Below are positions 8,213 to 16,652 of a DNA stretch of 64,000 nt, piece by piece. The number at the start of each line of letters is the position of its first letter. Position 1 is the first letter of the stretch. The notes beneath the pieces are model-generated. The model saw only the letters and a list, made by a program, of their open reading frames with translations, searched no databases and was not told where the DNA came from. Source of the stretch: Candidatus Uhrbacteria bacterium (GTDB lineage: Bacteria; Patescibacteriota; Patescibacteriia; 2-12-FULL-60-25); the NCBI GenBank assembly GCA_030649995.1, contig JAUSEV010000042.1, positions 29,665 through 93,664 of the forward strand, read 5' to 3'. The translations under genes were made by a program, and so were the position numbers.

Positions 8213-9751
8213 TTAATCAAACTGATGTCGTCCCCAATTGATGAGTTTTGTTTTGCGGGCTTCGCGCGGCAAGGCGTTGATCGCCGGATCGTCGTAAATC
8301 GAATCATCGTTAAAATGAGTGGAAGAAATTTCTTCAAAGATCGCCCCGGTCTCTGACCAAAAACGATGTTTGACGCCGCGCTGCACCACCAAAATATCCC
8401 CGGAATACAACACTCGACGACGGCCTTCGAGTTCCACGTACAATTCACCCGACAACACCTGAAAAGATTCTTCCTTTTTCCGGTGATGGTGGTAGGGGTG
8501 CTGTTGGCCGGGCAACTGAATCAAAATCTTTTTACAGTATTCGCGGTTGATGCAGTCGATGATGGTCGTTCCCACTTCTTGAAAACGCTCTATGCCGTAA
8601 TGATGCGACAGCTCCATGGAAAATTCCGTGCTCAAAGCGATTTTGGCATCGTTCAGCATGCCCTTCATCTCATGAATGGCCTGATAAATGATTTCTCGTT
8701 TGGAAGGCACCGGAGACAAGATGGCATCGGCAATGGCGGCATTGGCCGGATAATCTCGATCCGCAATCAGACCGGAACGCCAACGACCGCTCGAAAGCTG
8801 ACCAGACTGAATGGGAAAAGCGAAGAACACGTCATCGCGCGCTATCTCTTCCCCTGCCTTGATCGATCGCTTCGCAAAAATCCCTCGTTGGAGAGTCAAC
8901 AAATCTCGCGATTCCTCCGATTCGATCACGCGCGCATCATCAGGTCCCATGGCCGCCACCGCCTCACGATAGGCGGCCAACCAATAAGCGATCTGCTGCG
9001 GAGTCGAAGAATAGGCGTTCAAGGTAATGGTGTCGGTTGGAACGCCCACGTGTCGCTCAAACACGCGAGCTCCTTTGGCATACGCCATTTTGATCGCATC
9101 AAAATTATTCGGATCTTCATGCGTGGAAAAACCGATGGTCGCTTGCGGATATCTCTGACGCAAACGCTCAATATGATTCAACTGTAATTTTTCCATCGGA
9201 GTTGGATAAATAGCCACGCAATGCATGATGGCGTAGTGCGCGTATCGATGATCCAAAAAACTCACCAAGTTATCCACGTCTTTCATGGAAAGACCGCCTG
9301 TCGAAACAATGATCGGTTTTCGACTCTTGGCCGCTCGCTCCAAAAGTGGCCAATCCTTGGCCGAACAACTGCCTATTTTTAAAATATCAATTTCCAAACG
9401 CTCCAACAGATCAACGGATGGTTCATCAAAAGGCGTACACATGGTGAGCATTCCTTGCGCGCGGATTTCCGACACGAGTTCGGCAAACTGCTCTGAAGAA
9501 AGACGCGTAGAAAGAAAACGCTGGATGTGTTTGTTATCCGTATTCTGTCGATAGTCCGGGTGGACAAACGTGTCCAAATCACGAAATTGCAGCTTGATGG
9601 CTCCTCGAACCCCCGCCTGGCGAACTCCGGCCGCAATCTCACGAATAATGCGTTTGCCGTGTTCAACATCCCCCTGATGGTTATTCGCCATTTCAAAGGT
9701 AAATAAACCGTCAAAATTCAATTTATGATCATCCAACAATTTAATAGGCAT
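8213..9751 (-). CDS. neuB: N-acetylneuraminate synthase-like protein with SAF domain and fused C-terminal cupin
   Basis: Residues 1-270 are the NeuB TIM barrel: FTFEMANNHQGD, AIKLQFRDLDTF, TPFDEPSVDLLE, LKIGSCSAKDWPLL, IVSTGG, HCVAIYPTP and GFSTHEDP with ERHVGV. About 283-345 is the SAF (antifreeze-like) domain beginning RGIFAKRSIKAGEE. Ordinary NeuB ends near 350, but here a further 160 residues include a cupin with PYHHHRKKEESFQVLSGE and HRFWSETGAIFEEISS as the metal-binding boxes. The barrel condenses phosphoenolpyruvate with an N-acyl hexosamine; the cupin may isomerise or epimerise the sugar, or only bind it. Divergent to the GC-rich plus-strand gene at 9892. No strong ribosome site is seen. 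Confidence 0.85.
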   Translation of the reverse strand: MPIKLLDDHKLNFDGLFTFEMANNHQGDVEHGKRIIREIAAGVRQAGVRGAIKLQFRDLDTFVHPDYRQNTDNKHIQRFLSTRLSSEQFAELVSEIRAQGMLTMCTPFDEPSVDLLERLEIDILKIGSCSAKDWPLLERAAKSRKPIIVSTGGLSMKDVDNLVSFLDHRYAHYAIMHCVAIYPTPMEKLQLNHIERLRQRYPQATIGFSTHEDPNNFDAIKMAYAKGARVFERHVGVPTDTITLNAYSSTPQQIAYWLAAYREAVAAMGPDDARVIESEESRDLLTLQRGIFAKRSIKAGEEIARDDVFFAFPIQSGQLSSGRWRSGLIADRDYPANAAIADAILSPVPSKREIIYQAIHEMKGMLNDAKIALSTEFSMELSHHYGIERFQEVGTTIIDCINREYCKKILIQLPGQQHPYHHHRKKEESFQVLSGELYVELEGRRRVLYSGDILVVQRGVKHRFWSETGAIFEEISSTHFNDDSIYDDPAINALPREARKTKLINWGRHQFD

Positions 9752-9775
9752 AGGATAATTCTCTTTTTAACAAAC

Positions 9776-9795
9776 CTTGATAAAAAAATCAAGGG
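9776..9795. other. Small palindrome between divergent genes
   Basis: CCTTGAT and ATCAAGG form a 7-bp stem around a T/A loop in the 140-base gap between the NeuB-like gene and the plus-strand gene at 9892. It could be an operator or a leader hairpin of the minus-strand gene; there is no U-tract on a side that would make it a clear terminator. Confidence 0.3.
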
Positions 9796-9859
9796 GTGGG
9801 GGTGTGGCCGCGGGATAGAGCCTGCCATAACTTGACGGAAAAGCAAAAATCCGCTTAAC

Positions 9860-9888
9860 TGTGGGCGGTGTTCCCACACAGGAGGTGA
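9860..9888 (+). promoter_or_regulatory. Leader hairpin and strong ribosome binding site deciding a TTG start
   Basis: TGTGGG (9860-9865) pairs with CCCACA (9873-9878) across a 7-base loop, and the near-perfect Shine-Dalgarno AGGAGGTGA follows at 9880-9888, three bases before TTG at 9892. This site is why the TTG is taken as the start. Most minus-strand neighbours have no such site. TTGACG at 9832-9837 could be a -35 box, but the matching -10 is poor. Confidence 0.6.
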
Positions 9889-9891
9889 ACC

Positions 9892-10974
9892 TTGAAAAGC
9901 GTAGCGGTAGTGGTCGGTGACATCGGATCCGCGGCAGAACTGGTACCGGCCGTGGCCGAGCTCGTACGACGTGGCGTGGCAGAAGTGAGGTGGTTCGCGG
10001 ATCCAACGGGAAAGGCGGGCACGAACGTGCTCGAAAAGCACGGGATCCCCTACGAGTCGCGTCTGCCGAATGGGGATGATGTGTTTTCGCTCGTCCTCGT
10101 CGGCGCGAGCGTCACGGCGTGCCGGTATCAGAAGGAATGGATTTACTGGGGACGGAGTCACGGCGCGCGCACCATGATGTACGAAGATCTGCACACGACC
10201 GGGGCGCGACCGCATGTGCTGGGGATCGACCCCCACGTCATGCTGGTGATCGACGAGGAAGCAAGCCGAATCACCAACCGCACGCGTCCCGCTCGTACAC
10301 TCGAACATGTGTACGTAGTGGGAAAACCGACGTTCGAGGATCTGCCCGACATGATCGCGCAGAGAGACACGATCCGTTTCCGCGTCCGAGCCGAGCTCGA
10401 AGTCTCCCCCTATGACTTCCTCGTGGTGTACTGGTCGGCCGGCGAAGCACCGGAGCAGCCCCGCGTCCATCTGGACGCGTTGCGCGACCTCGGCATCATC
10501 GACGGACGACGGGTCGTGTTTGCCCCGCGTCTCCACCCCAAGCTCCCGGACTTCCATGAGCTGTGGGCGCATGCCACCACCGGTTCGTGCGCGACCGTGG
10601 ATGCGCGTCACATCAACAATCCGCCCGAGCACTTGAGCATCGCGGCGGATCTGGTCGTCGCGGCATGGCAAGGAACCGGAGGACTGCGAGCGGCGCTTCT
10701 GGGCCAGCACGTGGCCATTCCGCTTTTCCCGGACGATACGGAAAAACGGATCGCCGCCGGTCACGAGCAGGGTCTCACCCCGCTTCTGCGTGCCAAGGCA
10801 GCACTCCCCATCGTAAGCGCGGAACAACTTCCGTCGGTCATCAGTCGGGTCATCACGGAAGGCGACGCTCTGCGCGCCGAACTCTGCCAAAAAGCCATAG
10901 CTTCCTTCACCTGCCTGCTCCAGCCCGGCGCCGTGAAACGCATCGCCGATGCCGTGGCGCGCGAACTCGGATAA
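9892..10974 (+). CDS. Uncharacterised GT-B-like protein, GC-rich and on the opposite strand to its neighbours
   Basis: The 360-residue protein reads like a GT-B fold: an N-terminal VVVGDIGSAAELVPAVAEL with HGIPYESRLPNGDD, a middle VVFAPRLHPKLPDFHELW, and ADLVVAAWQGTGGLRAALLG, the usual place where such enzymes hold the nucleotide-sugar. It recalls CDP-glycerol transferase or UDP-GlcNAc epimerase-like folds, but I cannot name it. The base composition stands out: the line 10201-10260 has 40 G or C of 60, with C/G-ending codons, against A/T-rich minus-strand genes either side. It has its own Shine-Dalgarno, TTG start and terminator, so it is an independent unit, possibly acquired, or under different codon selection. 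Confidence 0.65.
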   Translation: MKSVAVVVGDIGSAAELVPAVAELVRRGVAEVRWFADPTGKAGTNVLEKHGIPYESRLPNGDDVFSLVLVGASVTACRYQKEWIYWGRSHGARTMMYEDLHTTGARPHVLGIDPHVMLVIDEEASRITNRTRPARTLEHVYVVGKPTFEDLPDMIAQRDTIRFRVRAELEVSPYDFLVVYWSAGEAPEQPRVHLDALRDLGIIDGRRVVFAPRLHPKLPDFHELWAHATTGSCATVDARHINNPPEHLSIAADLVVAAWQGTGGLRAALLGQHVAIPLFPDDTEKRIAAGHEQGLTPLLRAKAALPIVSAEQLPSVISRVITEGDALRAELCQKAIASFTCLLQPGAVKRIADAVARELG

Positions 10975-11011
10975 GCGCGAGTCATTCCTCGATCTTTCTC
11001 TCTCCTCAACC

Positions 11012-11047
11012 GAGACGCTGTTAAAACCACGCGTCTCTTTTTTTATT
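11012..11047 (+). terminator. Rho-independent terminator of the 9892 gene
   Basis: GAGACGC (11012-11018) pairs with GCGTCTC (11031-11037) across a 12-base loop and is followed directly by TTTTTTTATTTT. A 7-bp GC-rich stem plus a U-run is a textbook terminator, 38 bases after the stop. Confidence 0.85.
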
Positions 11048-11070
11048 TTCTTGCTGTAAAAAATACTCAT

Positions 11071-11101
11071 GGAATATCAAAAGACAGGAATATCAAAAGA
11101 C
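11071..11101. repeat. Short direct repeat, two copies
   Basis: GGAATATCAAAAGAC occurs at 11071-11085 and again at 11087-11101, separated by one base, immediately upstream of the -35 box of the transporter gene. It could be a tandem regulator site or a slippage duplication. Confidence 0.6.
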
Positions 11102-11130
11102 TGGACAAGATCACCATCGTCGTGTATAAA
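11102..11130 (+). promoter_or_regulatory. Sigma70-type promoter of the DMT transporter gene
   Basis: TGGACA (11102-11107) and TATAAA (11125-11130) are separated by 17 bases. Each matches consensus at five of six positions. Predicted start is near 11137, giving a leader of about 34 bases that contains AGAGGTGA just before the ATG at 11171. Confidence 0.7.
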
Positions 11131-11170
11131 ATTCTGTCCGTTCCTTCACACCACATCAGAGAGGTGAAAT

Positions 11171-12187
11171 ATGCAAGGACAGGCTATTGGGCTGCTCCTT
11201 CTGGGCTGTCTGTTTCTCTCGTCCATGCAGATCGTCAAGCGCTGCATCCTCAAGAGCGGAAGCATAAAACCAACGCGTTTTCTGGCATGGCAGATGTTCC
11301 TCGCCGCCGCCATGTACGCCGGCTTGTATCTTGTAGTTTGGGGATGGCGACTGCCCTCGCTCGCACCGAAATTCTGGTTGGCCGTCGCGCTCGCGAGCGC
11401 GGCAAATGTCATCATCCAGTACTTGAATGCGAAGGCTGCCACTCTGGAACAAGGCGAGGTCTCGTTGATGGCACCGCTTCAGGCCATGACCCCCGGCATG
11501 ATCACTCTGCTTGCCATCACCATCGGCGAGCTGCCGGGTCTTCTCGGATGGCTCGGGATTCTCTGCATGGCCGCCGGCTCCTACTACATCATGTGGCCCC
11601 GGCAAAAAGAGTTCTGGTACGACCGGATCGGCCCCGTGTATCGACTGCGTCTCCTGTTCCGACTGCACACCCTCGATCCTGTCGAACGCGGTCGAACGAT
11701 CGCCGTATGCCTGGGACTTGCCTCGGCCACCTGTGGAACCTTTGGTCTGCTCTTCGAGAGCCTGTACGCGCGACGCGCAGGCAGTCTGCAGGGTATCGTT
11801 CTGGGCTCGCTCACGTTCTCTTTAATCCTTGGCGTCGTCTTCACCATCCCTCGCTTCTTCACGTCAAAACCCGTCGAACCCACGAACACATCCAAAATCT
11901 CTCGACGGTTTTTGCTCGGCATGACGGTCATGGGCTTTCTCTGGGTTGGACACCAGGTGTGCATTCAACCGGCGTTTCTCCATCTGCTCACGTCCTACGT
12001 GGGAACCCTCAAGCGCTTGAGCATCATCCTATCCGTTGTCCTTGGGATCGTCCTGTTCCGCGAGGGAAAAGATCAGCTCAAAAACCGTCTGTGGGCGGCA
12101 ATCCTCATCACTCTTGGATCCATCCTGATTTCGTGGGATGGAATCACCAACACGCTTACCAATACCTTCGAACGATTCGGCCTCTAA
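11171..12187 (+). CDS. EamA/DMT-superfamily membrane transporter
   Basis: The 338-residue protein has about ten hydrophobic segments, beginning AIGLLLLGCLFLSSMQIVKR. The pairs of helices and lengths fit EamA-type drug/metabolite transporters: first half to about residue 146, a hydrophilic loop (RQKEFWYDRIGPVY... to about 180), then a second half ending AAILITLGSILISWDG. AGAGGTGA lies 5 bases before the ATG. It shares GC-rich codon use, strand and self-contained signals with the gene at 9892, so the two look like one insert between the NeuB and carbamoyltransferase genes. Nucleotide-sugar or lipid-linked precursor export is conceivable here, but the substrate is unknown. A short T-run follows the stop without a good stem. 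Confidence 0.8.
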   Translation: MQGQAIGLLLLGCLFLSSMQIVKRCILKSGSIKPTRFLAWQMFLAAAMYAGLYLVVWGWRLPSLAPKFWLAVALASAANVIIQYLNAKAATLEQGEVSLMAPLQAMTPGMITLLAITIGELPGLLGWLGILCMAAGSYYIMWPRQKEFWYDRIGPVYRLRLLFRLHTLDPVERGRTIAVCLGLASATCGTFGLLFESLYARRAGSLQGIVLGSLTFSLILGVVFTIPRFFTSKPVEPTNTSKISRRFLLGMTVMGFLWVGHQVCIQPAFLHLLTSYVGTLKRLSIILSVVLGIVLFREGKDQLKNRLWAAILITLGSILISWDGITNTLTNTFERFGL

Positions 12188-12232
12188 GCCGACGACTCCC
12201 GAGGGTATTTTTTTATTCTCAAGTCCTCCCAT

Positions 12233-14008
12233 TCACTTTTTCGTGATCAAAAAATTCTCGATCACCAAATAATCCAAATCCGTGGAGACAAAATCTTTTA
12301 AAGCATCTTCCGGTGTTTCGATGATCGGTTCGCCAGCCAAATTAAAAGAGGTATTCAAAATGAGCGGGATGCCGGTCAACTCATGGAAACGTTTAATGAG
12401 ATCGTAATAAATCCCGTTATCTTTTTGATTCACGGTTTGAATGCGACACGTGCCATCCACATGCACGATCGACGGAATTTGCGCTTGCTTGTCTTTGTGT
12501 ACAGGGGCAACCATCAGCATAAATGGGCTTGGGCGATCGATCTCAAAATATTCCGTCACCTGTTCTTCAAGCACGGATGTTGCGAATGGACGCCACCATT
12601 CACGATGTTTGACGCGACGATTCATCACGTCTTTCATGTCCGGAACGCAAGCATTGCCGATCATGGAACGATGGCCGAGCGCACGGGGACCATACTCGCT
12701 CCCCCCTTGAAACCATCCGATGATTTTTCCTTCTTTCAACAAACGAGCGGTCGCATCCACAATATCGGCCGGTTGTTCCACATGAATCCGACTTTGAAAT
12801 TTTTCCATCGCTTGTTGACACTCGTCATGGGCATACGATCGCCCCATGTAGGCATGGTTCATGGTCCAAAAACGCGGTTGATCCAAAATCACATGATACC
12901 CGTACAGGGCGAGACCGAGGGCGAGACCCGTGTCTGAACAGGCTGGCTGAATCCACACATCTTCAAAACCCGCTTCATCAAGAATTTTTTTATTGGACAC
13001 GCTATTGAGTCCCAAACCGCCGGAGATGCATAGATTTTTGACTCGGGTGATTTGCCTGGCTCGCTTGGCCCAGCCAACCAAAATCTTTTCCAAAATCACC
13101 TGCACAAGATAGGCAAAATTCGTGTAATATTCATCCGGAAGATCTGTCTTCTTATCACGCATGGGACGCGACAAAGAAACGCGAGGAAACCATCGGGGAT
13201 CCGCTAAAACCCATTTTTTAACCGAAGCGAAATTTAATAAAAATGATCGGCCCTTTGGCAATGAATTATTTATAAACTGTCCTCCTTGGTAGATCTTTGC
13301 TTTCACCCATCTTACCCATGCAGACAAAGTCGATGGATAACGGATGTTGGTATTGCAATAAAAACTTCCACGTCGCTCTTGATACCAAACAGATTCCGGA
13401 AAGGTATTAAAGTGCGTGGGTTTTCCATAGGGAGCGAGGCCCATGGTCTTCCCCTCTTCATACGCTCCAAATCCCAAATACTGAGTGATAAAACTGTACA
13501 GATGGCCGATGCCGGACGTAAAAATGAAATGTTTTCCAAAACGAACATGGAGACTTTTGGAAATTTCCGTTATGGCATGTTCATGCCCGTAAAACAATGT
13601 TTCCGTTTCTGTGGCGGGTACGCCAAAGTGTGTCGAGAATTTTTCTCCGGAACCATCATAAATCATGATGGCCGCCTCTTGAAATGGACTGCAAAAAAAG
13701 GCATTTGCCGCATGAGCCGCATGATGATTGATCACTTCAATCCTGACAGAAGAAAATCGATCTTCTGTCTCTTCATGAAAGATCTTTAACGTAGGCACTT
13801 GATCGATTTGATCAATCACAATCAGATCAAGTTCGCGCGGTTCGATTTCCAGAGATTTTAAGCAATACTCAATCGCCAAATGCGGAAACATGTTTGGCGA
13901 GTGTTTTATTCGATTCAATCGCTCTTCCGCAATGGCCGCCACGCGATCGTGAGCCAGCAAAGCCGCGCCTGTATCATGTCCGCGAATTTTTAGACCTAAA
14001 ACATTCAT
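12233..14008 (-). CDS. Carbamoyltransferase (NodU/TobZ/CmcH family)
   Basis: From the ATG at 14008 the protein has 591 residues, normal for the family. The N-terminal Kae1-like half starts VLGLKIRGHDTGAALL and carries INHHAAHAANAFF (metal-binding histidines) and MIYDGSGEK. The C-terminal half has IGWFQGGSEYGPRALGHRS and GIPLILNTSFNLAGEPI, typical of NodU/TobZ. It should transfer a carbamoyl group from carbamoyl phosphate, through carbamoyl-AMP, to a sugar hydroxyl, decorating the surface glycan or its nucleotide-sugar precursor. A TTG four codons upstream (14020) is possible but less likely. It lies 17 bases downstream of a methyltransferase gene in the same direction. Confidence 0.9.
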   Translation of the reverse strand: MNVLGLKIRGHDTGAALLAHDRVAAIAEERLNRIKHSPNMFPHLAIEYCLKSLEIEPRELDLIVIDQIDQVPTLKIFHEETEDRFSSVRIEVINHHAAHAANAFFCSPFQEAAIMIYDGSGEKFSTHFGVPATETETLFYGHEHAITEISKSLHVRFGKHFIFTSGIGHLYSFITQYLGFGAYEEGKTMGLAPYGKPTHFNTFPESVWYQERRGSFYCNTNIRYPSTLSAWVRWVKAKIYQGGQFINNSLPKGRSFLLNFASVKKWVLADPRWFPRVSLSRPMRDKKTDLPDEYYTNFAYLVQVILEKILVGWAKRARQITRVKNLCISGGLGLNSVSNKKILDEAGFEDVWIQPACSDTGLALGLALYGYHVILDQPRFWTMNHAYMGRSYAHDECQQAMEKFQSRIHVEQPADIVDATARLLKEGKIIGWFQGGSEYGPRALGHRSMIGNACVPDMKDVMNRRVKHREWWRPFATSVLEEQVTEYFEIDRPSPFMLMVAPVHKDKQAQIPSIVHVDGTCRIQTVNQKDNGIYYDLIKRFHELTGIPLILNTSFNLAGEPIIETPEDALKDFVSTDLDYLVIENFLITKK

Positions 14009-14025
14009 AGAATGGAACAAAAAAA

Positions 14026-14811
14026 TTAAGAAATCGATCCCTCCGCTCGTCTTTTTTTCAACAGGACAAAAACCGTGCCGGTGACAAGATTTTTGACCTG
14101 ATGTTCGGGAAGCATCAGACGCATCAACCCATACTGAATCCTATGTCGTGGGATGGTGATGGGAAGATGATAGACAAATCGCACAATGTCAAATGGATAG
14201 GTGGAAACGGCACTCTGATAAAAAAGAAAATGCTCAATTTCCTCCACATTAAAAAACCATCGATGTCTATCCATGGGAGACTCAAGAGGCAATCCATAAC
14301 TCGAGCTCGTCCCTCGCCCCAAGAGCATCGCCTTAAACATTTTCCTCCAACAATTCGGCAAGGAGATCACCACGTATTCTTTTGCCACGCGCAAGACATC
14401 TTCAAACGCATAATGAAAACGGTCGATATGTTCCAGCGTATCCAAACACACAACGGAATCAAAACTTTGATCGGGATAGGGGAGCGCTTCTTCTTCCCAA
14501 TTCCAAACGGGAAGATTGGGGTTATTTTTATCAACAAGTTGGCATCGGTCTCCAAGAACCTGCCGCGTGGATTCATCCCGATTCCCCACATCCAAAATGG
14601 AACCGTTCTGAATCTCTTGTTTAAATTCATCCGCCACCAACAAATATCGCCAGAGAGACTTGGGAAGATAGGATTGATTCGAAATGGATTGAAAGAAAGA
14701 AAATTTTTTTGAAAGCTGTTCCACGGAGCGGATTCCTTCCGGACGATACTGTCCTTGAAAATACCGGCCATGATCACGGTAACGCTCTTCTAAGTTCGGG
14801 ATGTTTTGCAT
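14026..14811 (-). CDS. Class I SAM-dependent methyltransferase
   Basis: GSILDVGNRDEST is the SAM-binding motif I in a slightly altered form, and FDSVVCLDTLEHIDRFHYAFEDVLRVAKEYVVISLP gives motifs II and III of a methyltransferase-11-like domain. The C-terminal part (HRWFFNVEEIEHFLF) is shared with glycan-locus methyltransferases. At 261 residues it is a free-standing enzyme without membrane segments. It probably methylates a sugar or an amino group during assembly. It lies between the carbamoyltransferase and PhyH-type genes with gaps of about 20 bases, hence the same transcript. Confidence 0.75.
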   Translation of the reverse strand: MQNIPNLEERYRDHGRYFQGQYRPEGIRSVEQLSKKFSFFQSISNQSYLPKSLWRYLLVADEFKQEIQNGSILDVGNRDESTRQVLGDRCQLVDKNNPNLPVWNWEEEALPYPDQSFDSVVCLDTLEHIDRFHYAFEDVLRVAKEYVVISLPNCWRKMFKAMLLGRGTSSSYGLPLESPMDRHRWFFNVEEIEHFLFYQSAVSTYPFDIVRFVYHLPITIPRHRIQYGLMRLMLPEHQVKNLVTGTVFVLLKKRRAEGSIS

Positions 14812-14830
14812 AAAATTTTGTCCCTAAAAA

Positions 14831-15856
14831 TCAATAAGCTTGAACCTCCTTCAGCTGCCTTGGAATGCGCGTAGGCGCTAAAAGATACTGCTGAACCGGA
14901 TCGAGCTTGAATGCTTTGAATGCGTCGGGGGAAAGAGGGGTATAACGAATTTGCCAAGGTGAAGCGGAAGAAATATACACGGCGGTGAAAAGCAAACGTT
15001 CTTTTTCCGTAGCATATCCTCCCCGATGCAGTCCGCTCGTATCACAAAATATCACACTCCCGCTTTTAGCGGTACATGTCCTGACAGCCTCGGAAGGGAT
15101 GAGCCGCTCCACGGCTCCATCGGGCGGATAAGACCCTTGAGGGGGTCGCTGAGGAAATGTCTGACGCCATTGGCCCCTATCGTGAGATCCCGCAATGTAT
15201 TGAAACGGTCCAGATGTTTCATCAACATCCGTTAAGTATATGAACACCTTACAAAGTCTGCGATCTTCCGGGTCACGATGCCAACGTTGTGATTGAATCC
15301 GATCGCTCCCTGAAGGCGTTACGCGCGTCAGAGTGCAGCTAAAATAGTTTAATTTTGCACAAACAGACAAATACGAATTAACGATGTCCAAAATCGTACG
15401 ATGCAGGAGAACCCCCACAAAGGGATTATGCATGTCAATCAAAGGAAATTTTTCAAATAATTCAACAAAAAATTCTTTCCTTGAATGTTCCTTTGCCGTC
15501 GAAAAAAACTGTGCGGTATGGAGACTGAGTCGTCCCTCTAGGGATTTATCACAAAATAATTCCTCCAACGAGGTGATCGCCAAACCTGTTTGTTCCAGTG
15601 ATGTCACGATTTTCTGCTGGGTGATTGAAAGGCGGGGGTTGGACTCCTTATACAAAATTCGAGCGCGTCTATTTAAAATAAAAAACCACACAGGCCAAAT
15701 AGTCCGTAAACGATAATACGGCGCCAAGAGCCGCTCTCGCCATGAGAGGATTGTTTTGCTTCGCTTCAGTAGGCTGCGCAACATAGGATCATCAAAAAGA
15801 TTTTTTCCTTGCCGTAAAAGCATATCCTTCCGTAAAATCAGGATCGGATGGAGCAA
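14831..15856 (-). CDS. Phytanoyl-CoA dioxygenase (PhyH)-like Fe/2-oxoglutarate oxygenase
   Basis: Counting from 15856, RWHRDPED places the iron ligands at His193 and Asp195, CDTSGLHRGG gives the distal His277, and Arg287 in TEKERLLFT may bind 2-oxoglutarate; GPFQYIAGSHDRG lies between as expected for PhyH. It would hydroxylate a sugar or lipid part of the glycan. The frame overlaps the upstream methyltransferase gene by 65 bases; later ATGs at 15823 and 15784 exist, and the last would remove the overlap, so the start is uncertain. The first 80 residues (basic, hydrophobic) have no clear counterpart in the family. Confidence 0.75.
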   Translation of the reverse strand: MLHPILILRKDMLLRQGKNLFDDPMLRSLLKRSKTILSWRERLLAPYYRLRTIWPVWFFILNRRARILYKESNPRLSITQQKIVTSLEQTGLAITSLEELFCDKSLEGRLSLHTAQFFSTAKEHSRKEFFVELFEKFPLIDMHNPFVGVLLHRTILDIVNSYLSVCAKLNYFSCTLTRVTPSGSDRIQSQRWHRDPEDRRLCKVFIYLTDVDETSGPFQYIAGSHDRGQWRQTFPQRPPQGSYPPDGAVERLIPSEAVRTCTAKSGSVIFCDTSGLHRGGYATEKERLLFTAVYISSASPWQIRYTPLSPDAFKAFKLDPVQQYLLAPTRIPRQLKEVQAY

Positions 15857-16652
15857 AACGGAAAAAAACAGGAAACATCGTCGCCTCTATGGCTTTGATA
15901 ACACGATGCAAGAGTTTAGCGCAACTTTGCCAAAGTTTATTCTGCCAAGATCGCTTAAACGGTTCAACGGTGTAGAGGTATTGAAACATTTTATTTCGAG
16001 TTGTTTGATGAACCGAGTAAACACTCCCCAGAGGGGAAATCTCGGTAGCATCAAATCCCATCTCAGATAATAAACGCTCCCACAAAAGAAAGGTGTGGCG
16101 GACATAATCATGGGGTTTTTGATGAACGGCGAGGAGAAAAGGAATAACGACCATCAACCGACCTCCGGGCTTCAAAACACGAAAACATTCCTCCAATACA
16201 TGCACGGTATTCGGAAGGTGCTCAAATGAATTAGAGGCGATCAGGACATCAATGGACTGGTCGCGAATAGGCCAACGCTTCGTTAAATCCGCTACCAAAT
16301 CAATGCCGGGGAAGGGAAGGAAATCAACGGTCACATAATTTTCAAAATCTTTAAACAAGGAACGGAAGACTCCGTCACCCGCCCCCACGTCCAACACAAT
16401 GCTCCGGCGATCAATATTTTGGAGACGCGATTGATAGTAGATCCACTCCGCCTGACGCAACGAAGACCATAAATGGGGATCAAAAATATCCGGTCGTATC
16501 ACGGGGATACCCATCGTAGCCGATTCCTCTGTAAAAAAAATGGTGTCGTTCCGTTCCAGAGCGCCATGTTCGCAGATCATCCCCTTTTCCTGTTGCCAGC
16601 CGGCAGGACATTTGGGACATTGGACCGTTAATGCCGCAAGATTTTTTTTCAT
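15792..16652 (-). CDS. Class I SAM-dependent methyltransferase with N-terminal zinc-like cysteines
   Basis: VQCPKCPAG (Cys12, Cys15) and MICEHG form an N-terminal cysteine cluster of the kind seen before UbiE/Methyltransf_11 domains. IVLDVGAGDGVFRSL is SAM motif I, VDVLIASNSFEHLPN and VLKPGGRLMVVIPF are the later motifs, and HDYVRHTFLLWERLL is a usual C-terminal part. 286 residues. The start forms an ATGA overlap with the flippase gene upstream. A methylation of a lipid-linked or nucleotide-linked sugar is the likely role. Confidence 0.75.
   Translation of the reverse strand: MKKNLAALTVQCPKCPAGWQQEKGMICEHGALERNDTIFFTEESATMGIPVIRPDIFDPHLWSSLRQAEWIYYQSRLQNIDRRSIVLDVGAGDGVFRSLFKDFENYVTVDFLPFPGIDLVADLTKRWPIRDQSIDVLIASNSFEHLPNTVHVLEECFRVLKPGGRLMVVIPFLLAVHQKPHDYVRHTFLLWERLLSEMGFDATEISPLGSVYSVHQTTRNKMFQYLYTVEPFKRSWQNKLWQSCAKLLHRVIKAIEATMFPVFFRFAPSDPDFTEGYAFTARKKSF

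Noticed and set aside
9718..11070. A 450-codon open frame on the minus strand
   Set aside because: It is the antisense of the GC-rich gene at 9892-10974, which has the ribosome site, TTG start, fold-like motifs and terminator. GC-rich genes often leave long antisense frames.
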